NCBI GenBank assembly: GCA_036265675.1
Contig: DATAOP010000053.1
Span: forward strand, 1-9,489
DNA: 9,489 bases
Direction of reading: 5' to 3'
From: VRUE01 sp036265675
GTDB taxonomy: Bacteria; Actinomycetota; Thermoleophilia; Solirubrobacterales; 70-9
A program made the position numbers and the translations under genes. Of this stretch, positions 1 through 6,386 are shown in pieces (position 1 is the stretch's first letter; every line of letters begins with the position of its first letter). The notes under the pieces were generated by a model, which saw only the letters and a program-made list of their open reading frames with translations, searched no databases and was not told where the DNA came from.

Positions 1-2445
1 CGCCGCCTCGCCGAGTACTGCCGGGAGCGGCTGGCCGATCGCTACGGCGGCTCGCCCGACCGGCGCGAGGCCGAGCGCCGGCTCGAGGAGGAGCTCGGGG
101 TGATCCGCCACCTCGGCCTCTCCGGCTTCTTCCTCCTCCACCGCGACCTGCTCGAGCTGGCGCGCGAGGTGGCGGTCCGGGTGCGGGGGCCGGGCTCGGC
201 CCGCGCGGTGCTGCCGCCGGGGCGGGGGAGGGGCTCGAGCGTCAGCTCGATCGTCTGCTTCCTGTCCGGGCTCTCCCACGTCGACCCGGTCAAGGCCGAC
301 CTCTTCGTCGCCCGCTTCCTCAACGAGGAGGTGTCGGCGATGCCCGACATCGACCTCGACTTCCCCCGCGACATCCGCGAGGCCCTGATCCCCGAGGTCC
401 ACCGCCGCTACGGCGCCGACCGCTCGGCGCTGGTCGCCGCCTTCCCGACCTACCGCCCGCGCGGCGCCGTCCGCGACCTCGGCAAGGCGCTGGGACTGCC
501 GCCGGGGGAGATCGAGCGGGTGGCGCGGCTGGTCGGCTTCCACGGCGGGGCCGGGGAGATCGAGGGCCACGTCCGGGCCGCGGTCGGCGCCGATCGCGCG
601 GCCTCGCCGCGGTGGCGGGCGCTGACGGCGCTCTGCGCCGAGGCGATGGGGCTGCCCCGCCATCCCTCCCAGCACCCGGGCGGGATGGTGATCTCTACCC
701 TGCCGCTGGTCGACGTCTGCCCGGTCGTGCCGGCGGCGATGGAGGGCCGCCAGACCGTCCAGTGGGACAAGGACTCCTGCGCCGACGCCGGCTTCCTCAA
801 GATCGACCTGCTGGGGCTGGGGATGCTCTCGGCGGTCGAGCGCTGCGTCGTCGAGATCGACCGGGTGCGGGGGGAGCGGGTCGACCTCTCGCGGATCCCC
901 CACGACGACCGCGAGACCTTCGAATCGATTCGGGCGGCGGAGACGACCGGCGTCTTCCAGATCGAGAGCAGGGCGCAGATGCAGATGCTGCCCCGGACCC
1001 GGCCCGCCGATCTCGACGACCTCACCGTCCAGGTCGCCCTGGTCCGCCCCGGGCCGATCCAGGGCGGCGCCATCCACCCCTATATAGAGCGCTGCAAGCG
1101 GCTTCGCGAAGACCCCTCCTACGAGATCCCCTACGAGCACCCGCTGCTGGAGCCGGTCCTCGCCGACACCCTCGGCACGATCGTCTTCCAGGAGCAGGTG
1201 ATCGAGGTGGCGATGGAGCTGGCGGGCTTCTCCTCCTCGGAAGCCGAGGGGCTGCGGCGGGCGATGAGCCGCAAGCGCTCCGAGGAGGCGATCCGCGCCC
1301 ACCACGAGCGTTTCGTCGCCGGCGCGGTCGAGCGCGGGGTGGCGGCCGAGGTTGCGGAGCGGGTCTGGCTCCAGATCCAGGGCTTCTCGGGATTCGGCTT
1401 CCCGAAGGCGCACTCGGCGGCGTTCGGGCTGCTCGCCTACCAGTCGGCATGGTTGCGGGTCCACTACGGGCCGGAGTTCCTCTGCGCCCTGCTGAACGAG
1501 CAGCCGATGGGGTTCTACCCGCCCGACTCGCTCGTCCACGAGGCGCAGCGGCGGGGGGTCCGGGTGGTGGCGCCCGACGCCCGTCGCAGCGACGTCCTCT
1601 GCCGGGTCGAGCGCGAGTGCGGCGGGCCGATCGTCCGCATCGGCCTCGGCTACGTGAAGGGGGTCCGCGAGGAGGAGATGAGGGCGCTGGTCGCCGAGCG
1701 CGAGCGCGGCGGCCCCTACACCGGCATCGCCGACCTCGCCACCCGATCCGGCGCCGGCCGCGACGGGCTCGAGCGCCTGGCCTGGGCCGGCGCCCTCGAC
1801 GGGCTGCCGCTCGGTCGCCGCGAGAGCTACTGGCAGCTCGGGGTCGCGGGGGCGCCGCAGCCCGCGGGCGCCGGCCGCCAGCTGCCGCTGCCGCTCGAGC
1901 CGCCGCCGGCGCCCGAGCTCGAGTCGCTCGACGACTGGGAGACGGCGATCGAGAACTACCGCGCGACCGGGATCAACCTCGGCGAGCACCCCCTCTCGCT
2001 GCTGCGCGAGGGGCTCGGCGAGGCGGTCGTCCGCAGCTCCGAGCTGGCGCGGGTCGAGGACGGCTCGACGATCGAGGTCGCGGGGATGGTCGTCGCCCGC
2101 CAGCGTCCCGAGACCGCGAAGGGGATCACCTTCATGCTGCTCGAAGACGAGCGCGGGACAGTCAACCTGATCGTGCCGTCACGGGTCTACGAGCGCAGCC
2201 GCCCGCTGGTCCGCGTGGCGCCGCTGATCCGGGCGCGCGGCCGGCTCGAGCGCCGCGAAGGGGCGACCAACGTGGTCGTCTTCGAGCTCGCCGCCCTCGA
2301 GCGCCGCGACGTGCCGGCCCCGGCCCCGACCGCCTCCGAGCGCGCCGCGCCCGACCCGGCTCGCCGCCGCGCCCGCGAGCTGGCCATCGCCGAGCTCCGC
2401 GCCGTCGCCCCCGCCGGTCACAGCTTCGGCCGCCGCGGCCGCTAG
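1..2445 (+). CDS. dnaE2: Error-prone DNA polymerase DnaE2 (C-family alpha subunit), 5' end outside window
   Basis: The frame is open from base 1 to TAG at 2443-2445, giving 814 residues; the family runs to roughly 1,050-1,100, so about 250-300 residues, mainly the N-terminal PHP domain, lie upstream. C-family active-site residues are present: MPDIDLDFP with catalytic Asp at fragment residues 116 and 118 (bases 346-354), and the third Asp in LKIDLLGLG at residue 269. The spacing of 151 matches E. coli DnaE (D403 to D555, 152). Other marks are GRGSS near residue 76, FPKAHSAAFGLLAYQSAW near 467, the DnaE2-like phrase YRATGINLGEHPLSLL near 655, an OB-fold near 690-770, and the tail GHSFGRRGR that typifies DnaE2. 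The family performs translesion synthesis and damage-induced mutagenesis, usually with ImuA/ImuB and under SOS control; neither partner nor promoter is in view. The alternative is an ordinary DnaE, which I consider unlikely given the C-terminus. Confidence 0.95.
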   Translation, partial: RRLAEYCRERLADRYGGSPDRREAERRLEEELGVIRHLGLSGFFLLHRDLLELAREVAVRVRGPGSARAVLPPGRGRGSSVSSIVCFLSGLSHVDPVKADLFVARFLNEEVSAMPDIDLDFPRDIREALIPEVHRRYGADRSALVAAFPTYRPRGAVRDLGKALGLPPGEIERVARLVGFHGGAGEIEGHVRAAVGADRAASPRWRALTALCAEAMGLPRHPSQHPGGMVISTLPLVDVCPVVPAAMEGRQTVQWDKDSCADAGFLKIDLLGLGMLSAVERCVVEIDRVRGERVDLSRIPHDDRETFESIRAAETTGVFQIESRAQMQMLPRTRPADLDDLTVQVALVRPGPIQGGAIHPYIERCKRLREDPSYEIPYEHPLLEPVLADTLGTIVFQEQVIEVAMELAGFSSSEAEGLRRAMSRKRSEEAIRAHHERFVAGAVERGVAAEVAERVWLQIQGFSGFGFPKAHSAAFGLLAYQSAWLRVHYGPEFLCALLNEQPMGFYPPDSLVHEAQRRGVRVVAPDARRSDVLCRVERECGGPIVRIGLGYVKGVREEEMRALVAERERGGPYTGIADLATRSGAGRDGLERLAWAGALDGLPLGRRESYWQLGVAGAPQPAGAGRQLPLPLEPPPAPELESLDDWETAIENYRATGINLGEHPLSLLREGLGEAVVRSSELARVEDGSTIEVAGMVVARQRPETAKGITFMLLEDERGTVNLIVPSRVYERSRPLVRVAPLIRARGRLERREGATNVVVFELAALERRDVPAPAPTASERAAPDPARRRARELAIAELRAVAPAGHSFGRRGR

Positions 2446-3344
2446 GCGCCGCGCTCCTCCTCCAACGCCCGCCGCAGCGTCTCGTCAAAGCCCTCGGGCT
2501 CGATCCCGAACGGCTCGGCGCCGCTCGGGTCGGTGACGACCGTCGCCGTCCGCAGCCCCTCGACCAGGGGCCTTGCGACGTTGGTGTCGACCGGCGTCAC
2601 CAGACCCAGCCAGAGCGAGGACAGCGACGGGCTCAGCAGCGGCACCGGCAGCATGCGCCGCGGCTCCTTGCCCATCGCGATCGCCATCCGGTCGAGCATC
2701 TCCGCATAGGTGAGGACGTCCGGCCCGCCGATCTGGACCTCGCGGCCCTCGGACTCGGGAACCTCGGGCGCGCGGCGCAGGTACTCGACGACCGCGTCGA
2801 TCCCGATCGGCTGGGTGTCGGTGCGGAGCCAGCTCGGGGCCACCATCACCGGCAGCCGGCTGACCAGGTAGCGCAGGGTCCGGTAGGACTCGCTCTTCGC
2901 GCCAACCACCATCGCCGCCCTGAAGTAGGTCAGCGGCGGCCCGTTGGCCCTGAGGGTTCTCGCCGTCTGGTCCCGGCTGCGCAGATGCTCCGAGCGGCTC
3001 TCGTCGCCGAGGCCACCGAGGTAGACGACCCGGGCGACCCCTTCGTCCCGCATCCGCCGGGCGAAGTTGCGCGCCCCGAGCCGCTCGCGCTCGGCGAACC
3101 CACCGCCGCCGGCCATCGCGTGGACGAGGTAGTAGGCGACCTCGACTCCATCGCCGGCGCCGGCGAGCGAGTCGGCGTCGGTGACATCGCCGACGACAAG
3201 CTCGCACCCGGCGCTCTCGAGCTCCCGCGCCCTGTCGGGAGCGCGGACGAGGCAGCGGGCGGGTTCGCCGGCGTCGGCCAGGGCGGCCGCCAGCCGGCCG
3301 CCGACGAAGCCGGTTGCGCCTGCGATAAGCGTGGTCGGGGCGAT
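2442..3344 (-). CDS. YbjT-like NAD(P)-binding atypical SDR (NmrA/epimerase type)
   Basis: The protein is about 300 residues if it begins at the ATC at 3344. The N-terminus carries the Rossmann loop GATGFVG (G9, G12, G15), followed by YYLVHAM (residues 71-77), VVYLGGLGDE (106-115), SEHLRSR (118-124), and later a segment with TQPI and TPVDTNVARPLVEGL. This order matches E. coli YbjT, which has YFLVHSM and SDHLRAR in the same places. The catalytic Tyr-x3-Lys of classical SDRs is absent, as in NmrA-like binding proteins, so it may sense or bind a dinucleotide rather than catalyse. YbjT continues into a C-terminal DUF2867 domain; this protein stops before it. An ATG at 3116 exists but would delete the whole nucleotide-binding motif. 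Upstream in frame, only CTA CCC GCC separate ATC from a TAG at 3356-3354, so the start is non-canonical or altered. The stop overlaps the dnaE2 stop. Substrate unknown. Confidence 0.85.
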   Translation of the reverse strand: MAPTTLIAGATGFVGGRLAAALADAGEPARCLVRAPDRARELESAGCELVVGDVTDADSLAGAGDGVEVAYYLVHAMAGGGGFAERERLGARNFARRMRDEGVARVVYLGGLGDESRSEHLRSRDQTARTLRANGPPLTYFRAAMVVGAKSESYRTLRYLVSRLPVMVAPSWLRTDTQPIGIDAVVEYLRRAPEVPESEGREVQIGGPDVLTYAEMLDRMAIAMGKEPRRMLPVPLLSPSLSSLWLGLVTPVDTNVARPLVEGLRTATVVTDPSGAEPFGIEPEGFDETLRRALEEERGA

Positions 3345-3347
3345 GGC

Positions 3348-3359
3348 GGGTAGCTACCC
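3348..3359. promoter_or_regulatory. 12-bp perfect palindrome between divergent genes, possible operator
   Basis: GGGTAGCTACCC reads identically on both strands. It nearly fills the 25 bp between the SDR start (3344, minus) and the SRPBCC start (3370, plus). The position suits an operator controlling both genes, but no regulator gene is adjacent and a 12-bp palindrome is expected a few times by chance in a window this long. Confidence 0.3.
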
Positions 3360-3369
3360 TCGGCCGCCG

Positions 3370-3837
3370 ATGCGCACGCACCTACTCGAACGCAGCCAGA
3401 CCGTGGGGATCCCCGTCGAGCAGGCGTTCGGCTTCTACGGCGACTCGCTGAACCTCGAGCCGATGACCCCGCCCTGGCTCCACTTCCACGTCACGAACGA
3501 CGGCCCCGTGACGATGGAGCCCGGCGCCCTCCTTCATTACCGCCTGCGGTTGCACGCAGTCCCGATCCGGTGGACGACGAGGATCGAGATCTGGGAGCCG
3601 CCGACCCGGTTCGTCGACATCCAGCTGAGCGGTCCGTACGCGCTCTGGGAGCACACGCACAATTTTGAGCCCGACGGGTCCGGTGGCACGATTGCCAGCG
3701 ACCGGGTGCGCTACGCGATCCCCTTCGGACCGCTGGGACTGCTGGCGCACCGACTCTTCGTCCGCCGCGACCTCGAGCGGATCTTCGACTACCGGGCCGA
3801 AGCCTTCGCCCGCCTCGCCGAAGGCGGATCGCCGTAG
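3370..3837 (+). CDS. SRPBCC-family ligand-binding protein (COG4276-like)
   Basis: This encodes 155 residues. The start MRTHLLERSQTVGIPVEQAF is the typical first strand and helix of the START/Bet v 1 (SRPBCC) fold, where a helix-grip cavity holds a hydrophobic ligand. Further marks are residues 74-100 with WEPPTRFVDIQ, SGPYALWEHTHNF, then D111, YAIPFGPLG (115-123) and a long C-terminal helix (about 127-152). This order fits the COG4276 group of small SRPBCC proteins. No signal peptide or membrane segment is visible, so it should be cytosolic. The frame stays open far upstream to 3181, but that part is antisense to the SDR gene and looks non-coding; ATG 3370 matches the family N-terminus. No clear Shine-Dalgarno precedes it, so translation may be leaderless. 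It is divergent from the SDR gene, and SRPBCC-type domains are fused to such epimerases in other bacteria. Ligand unknown. Confidence 0.85.
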   Translation: MRTHLLERSQTVGIPVEQAFGFYGDSLNLEPMTPPWLHFHVTNDGPVTMEPGALLHYRLRLHAVPIRWTTRIEIWEPPTRFVDIQLSGPYALWEHTHNFEPDGSGGTIASDRVRYAIPFGPLGLLAHRLFVRRDLERIFDYRAEAFARLAEGGSP

Positions 3838-3849
3838 CGGGGGTTCTCG

Positions 3850-4287
3850 CTAGAGAGCCTGGCCGCCGCCGAGCTCGGGGGGCAGGGCCTTGGGCCCGTC
3901 CGGGTACATCGCGCGGATCGTCTCCTCGGACATCTCGAGCGTGTTGGCGGCCTCGTTCGGGGTGCCGAAGATCAGCCAGAGCTGGTCGGCGTCGGTGTCG
4001 TTGAACGGCTGGCGGACCGTCTCGGGGTCGACCAGGACCGCGCTCAGCGGGTCGAGGGTGAGGACGTCGTCGTCGACGCGCAGGCGCCCGCTGCCCTCGA
4101 GCAGGACGTAGAGCTCGACCGTCTCGAAGTGGCGGTGTCTCGTCGAAGCCTGGCCGGGACGGAGCCGCCAGAGCCTGGCGCCGAGGGTCTCGGCCCCGAG
4201 CTGGCGCCCGAGATCCGTGTTGAGCACCCCCATTTGGTTCGACGGGCGCCAGAAGGCGTCGCCGGCGGCGAGGACGCTGTAAGCCAT
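3850..4287 (-). CDS. Single-domain cupin protein
   Basis: The 145-residue protein has a small beta-barrel cupin core. Cupin motif 1 is perfect: G45-x5-H51-x-H53-x4-E58-x6-G65. Motif 2 is degenerate: around DPETVRQPFN (87-96) the usual His is Arg92, while the closing Asn96 is kept. Two His and one Glu therefore remain as probable metal ligands. The C-terminus ends in YPDGPKALPPELGG, a tail I recall from small actinobacterial cupins. There is no signal peptide. Start ATG at 4287 is set by AAGG seven bases upstream, which overlaps the stop of the M55 gene; the two are very probably co-transcribed and translationally coupled. It ends 12 bases from the convergent SRPBCC gene. Cupins include dioxygenases, isomerases and ligand-binding proteins; nothing here decides which. 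Confidence 0.88.
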   Translation of the reverse strand: MAYSVLAAGDAFWRPSNQMGVLNTDLGRQLGAETLGARLWRLRPGQASTRHRHFETVELYVLLEGSGRLRVDDDVLTLDPLSAVLVDPETVRQPFNDTDADQLWLIFGTPNEAANTLEMSEETIRAMYPDGPKALPPELGGGQAL

Positions 4288-4294
4288 CCCCCAA

Positions 4295-4299
4295 CCTTA
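4295..4299 (-). promoter_or_regulatory. Cupin ribosome-binding site overlapping the M55 stop codon
   Basis: On the minus strand the sequence is TAAGG, then seven bases (TTGGGGG), then ATG. The TAA is the stop of the M55 peptidase and the AAGG is the Shine-Dalgarno of the cupin, a layout typical of translational coupling. Confidence 0.6.
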
Positions 4300-5199
4300 G
4301 GGAGCGGCGGCCAGCCAGCGCCGCTCCTTGGCGAGCATCACCGGCGTCGCCAGGGCGCCGCCGAGGAGGCGCCTGAGCCCGCGTGGCGGCAACAGCTTCG
4401 CGAGCTGGCGATACTCGCGCGAGACCCGGCCCGAGCGGAACACGCCGGCGATCGCCTCCAGCAGCTGCGCCGGCTCGGAGACCGTCGTCCTCACCAGCTC
4501 CTCGCCCGCCATCGTGATCCTCAGCTCCGCCGGGTAGGGCCGCGACGGTGGCGGCTGCGGGAGCTCCGCGAGCCCGGTCGCGATCGCCGCCGCGAGCTCG
4601 GCCCGGACCGCGGCCGGGTCCTCGGAGCGGGCCCGGTCTCGACCGAGGCCCTCCTTCGTCGCGACGAGGCGGGCGGCGCCCATCTCGCCGTCGCCGAACG
4701 TCTCGAGCATGCGGCTGTCACCGCTGACGGCCAAGGCCGGGATGCCCTCGGCGGCGAGCCCCTGGGCGAAGGCCTGGGTCTCGCTCAGCGACTCGCCGTC
4801 GAGCGTCACCTCCATTTCCCAGGTGAAGGTGTGCGAGCAGAACCCGAGCGGAGTCGGGGTGCTCGCGTGGTGGCCGGTGAGGACGACCGCATCGAGGGCT
4901 TCGCCCCCGGCCGCCTTCGTGAACGACGGGTCGCCCTCGGACAGCGCCAGGTCGGCGATCGGCCGCACCTCGACGCCTGACGGCATCCGCTCGCGTTCGA
5001 GGTTGGTTCCGACCATGTGCCAGTCGCCGACGCCGATCTGCTCAACGCCGCCCTCGCGCAGCGCCGCGACGACCGCGAGCACCTCGTCGGTCATCAGCCG
5101 CCGGCCACGCGAGTAGGCGCCCGGGTGCGATGGCAGGCATTCGCGGTGGTCCTCGATCCCCGCGATCCCCTCCATGTCAGTGGCGACCAGGACGTTCAC
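4297..5199 (-). CDS. M55-family metallopeptidase (D-aminopeptidase DppA-like)
   Basis: From GTG at 5199 this gives 300 residues, close to the usual M55 length. Metal-ligand positions follow B. subtilis DppA: D8 and E10 in VATDMEG (identical numbering), H61 in GDWHM, H111 in LTGHHAS, and E140 in LDGESLSET; H123 in CSHTF matches the conserved His-Thr, and AVSGD follows near 162. DppA is a dinuclear-zinc D-amino-acid aminopeptidase acting on short peptides and cell-wall fragments; that activity is inferred here by homology. A deviation is DWH where most relatives have DSH. The frame stays open for over 1 kb upstream of 5199, but that part is antisense to the DUF2855 gene and has no peptidase motif. 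The GTG start is chosen because it puts D8/E10 at the family position. It lacks a good Shine-Dalgarno. First gene of a two-gene operon with the cupin. Confidence 0.9.
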   Translation of the reverse strand: MNVLVATDMEGIAGIEDHRECLPSHPGAYSRGRRLMTDEVLAVVAALREGGVEQIGVGDWHMVGTNLERERMPSGVEVRPIADLALSEGDPSFTKAAGGEALDAVVLTGHHASTPTPLGFCSHTFTWEMEVTLDGESLSETQAFAQGLAAEGIPALAVSGDSRMLETFGDGEMGAARLVATKEGLGRDRARSEDPAAVRAELAAAIATGLAELPQPPPSRPYPAELRITMAGEELVRTTVSEPAQLLEAIAGVFRSGRVSREYRQLAKLLPPRGLRRLLGGALATPVMLAKERRWLAAAP

Positions 5200-5241
5200 G
5201 GCCGGCGCCAGCCTAGCCCGTCTGAGAGCATCCGAGCGGCG

Positions 5242-6312
5242 ATGATCGACTTCCTCATCAGGCGCGACGACTTCCGCGACACGAAGATCGTCGAGTCCGA
5301 GACGCCCGCGCCCGAGCCGGGCCAGGCGCTGCTCCGGATCGACACCTTCGGCCTCACCGCCAACAACGTCACCTACGCCGTCTTCGGCGAGGGCATGAAC
5401 TACTGGGACTTCTTTCCGGCCGCCGACGGCTGGGGACGGGTGCCGATGTGGGGCTTCGCCGAGGTCGAGGAGAGCGACGCGGATGGAGTCGAAGTCGGCA
5501 CCCGCCTGTTCGGCTACCTGCCGCCCTCCTCCCATCTGATCGTCACCCCCGTCGCCGTCGAGGGCGGCGGGTTCGTCGACGGCTCGCCGCACCGCAGCTC
5601 GCTTCCCTCTGCCTATCACCGTTACCTCGCGACCGCGTCGGACCGCTTCTACCGCGCCGGCACCGAGGACGTCCAGATGCTGCTGCGGCCGCTGTTCTTC
5701 ACCTCGTTCCTGATCGACGACCAGCTCGCGGACGAAGGCCTGTTGGGGCGCGGGCCGATCGTGATCTCGAGCGCCTCGAGCAAGACCGCGCTCGCCGCCG
5801 CGTTCCTGCTGAGCCGGCGCGACGGCGTCGATCTGGTCGGCCTCACCTCCGCCCGCAGCGCCCCGTTCGTCGAGGAGCGCGGGATTTACGACCGGGTCGT
5901 CACGTACGACGCGGTCGAGTCGCTCGGTGCTGGCCCCGCCACATTCGTCGACATCGCCGGCGACGCCGAGGTGCGGACGGCGGTGCACACCCACTACAGC
6001 GACGATCTCGTCCGCAGCATCGCTGTCGGCGTCACCCACTGGGAGGAGTTCGGCGCCGGGGCCGGCGATCTCCCCGGGCCGGCGCCGTCGTTCTTCTTCG
6101 CTCCCGACCGTGTGAGCAAGCGCTCCTCGGATTGGGGGCGCGAGGGTCTGGAGCGGAACGTGGCCGACGCCTGGCACCCGTTCTGCGAGTGGACAGAAGG
6201 CTGGCTCGAGGTCATCCGCGGCACCGGGTTCGAGGCGGTGCAGCGTGCGTTCCTCGACGTGCTCGAGGGCCGGGTCGATCCCCGCCATGCCCACGTCCTC
6301 TCGCTGCGGTAG
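5242..6312 (+). CDS. DUF2855 family protein (MDR-like, putative NAD(P)-dependent)
   Basis: The protein has 356 residues. Its start MIDFLIRRDDFRDTKIVE, then FGLTANNVTYAVFGEGMNYW, GWGRVPMWGFAEVEE, LFGYLPPSSHLIV and LRPLFFTSFLIDD, is the conserved order of DUF2855. The N-terminal half resembles a GroES-like fold of medium-chain dehydrogenases; the second half has a Rossmann-like stretch VISSASSKTA (174-183) followed by VDLVGLTSARS and YDRVVTYD, then FVDIAGD and AVGVTHWEEFG. No zinc-binding cysteines of alcohol dehydrogenases are visible, as expected for a zinc-independent reductase or binding protein. The reaction is unknown. ATG 5242 matches family N-termini; the open frame upstream back to 5017 is antisense to the M55 gene. 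It is divergent from the M55 gene with 42 bases between the starts, where I find no clear promoter. No signal peptide. Confidence 0.9.
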   Translation: MIDFLIRRDDFRDTKIVESETPAPEPGQALLRIDTFGLTANNVTYAVFGEGMNYWDFFPAADGWGRVPMWGFAEVEESDADGVEVGTRLFGYLPPSSHLIVTPVAVEGGGFVDGSPHRSSLPSAYHRYLATASDRFYRAGTEDVQMLLRPLFFTSFLIDDQLADEGLLGRGPIVISSASSKTALAAAFLLSRRDGVDLVGLTSARSAPFVEERGIYDRVVTYDAVESLGAGPATFVDIAGDAEVRTAVHTHYSDDLVRSIAVGVTHWEEFGAGAGDLPGPAPSFFFAPDRVSKRSSDWGREGLERNVADAWHPFCEWTEGWLEVIRGTGFEAVQRAFLDVLEGRVDPRHAHVLSLR

Positions 6313-6344
6313 GACAACGTCTTCTTTTCCTGCTGGTTCGGTCG

Positions 6345-6350
6345 TATAGT
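6345..6350 (+). promoter_or_regulatory. Possible -10 promoter element for the secreted-protein gene
   Basis: TATAGT differs from the consensus TATAAT at one base and stands out in a GC-rich genome. It lies 42 bases before the TTG start at 6387, within the only gap over 50 bases. The corresponding -35 position (about 6322-6327, TTCTTT) is poor. Four GTTC units follow at 6349-6365. Confidence 0.35.
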
Positions 6351-6373
6351 TCAGTTCGTTCGTTCGATCGGAC

Positions 6374-6380
6374 GGGGAGG
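6374..6380 (+). promoter_or_regulatory. Strong ribosome-binding site that fixes a TTG start
   Basis: GGGGAGG sits six bases before TTG at 6387. It is the best Shine-Dalgarno in the window and decides the start of the secreted-protein gene. The nearby ATG at 6394 is in another frame and reaches a stop after three codons. Confidence 0.75.
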
Positions 6381-6386
6381 TTCGGA

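Noticed and set aside
612..3353. A 913-residue plus-strand open frame crossing dnaE2 and the antisense of the SDR gene
   Set aside because: It is an Arg/Pro/Gly-rich product without motifs and lies in another frame of dnaE2, whose active-site motifs are clear. Long shadow frames are expected at this GC content.
3181..3369. Upstream extension of the SRPBCC gene to 3181
   Set aside because: It would lie entirely over the SDR coding sequence on the other strand and add a low-complexity Ser/Ala/Pro-rich stretch; ATG 3370 matches the family start.
2485..3381. A 298-residue minus-strand frame from GTG 3381, considered as the true SDR start through a frameshift
   Set aside because: It would need an indel near 3350 and would give a very basic N-terminus unlike the family; the Rossmann frame is continuous down to its own stop, so an ATC start or a base change is simpler.
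3802..3825. Inverted repeat GCCTTCG / CGAAGGC near the end of the SRPBCC gene, considered as a bidirectional terminator
   Set aside because: Seven-bp stem with a 10-base loop inside the coding sequence and no T tract; such stems are common by chance here.
5200..6294. In-frame upstream extension of the M55 peptidase by about 365 codons
   Set aside because: The extension is wholly antisense to the DUF2855 gene, has no peptidase motif, and the GTG at 5199 places D8 and E10 exactly as in DppA.
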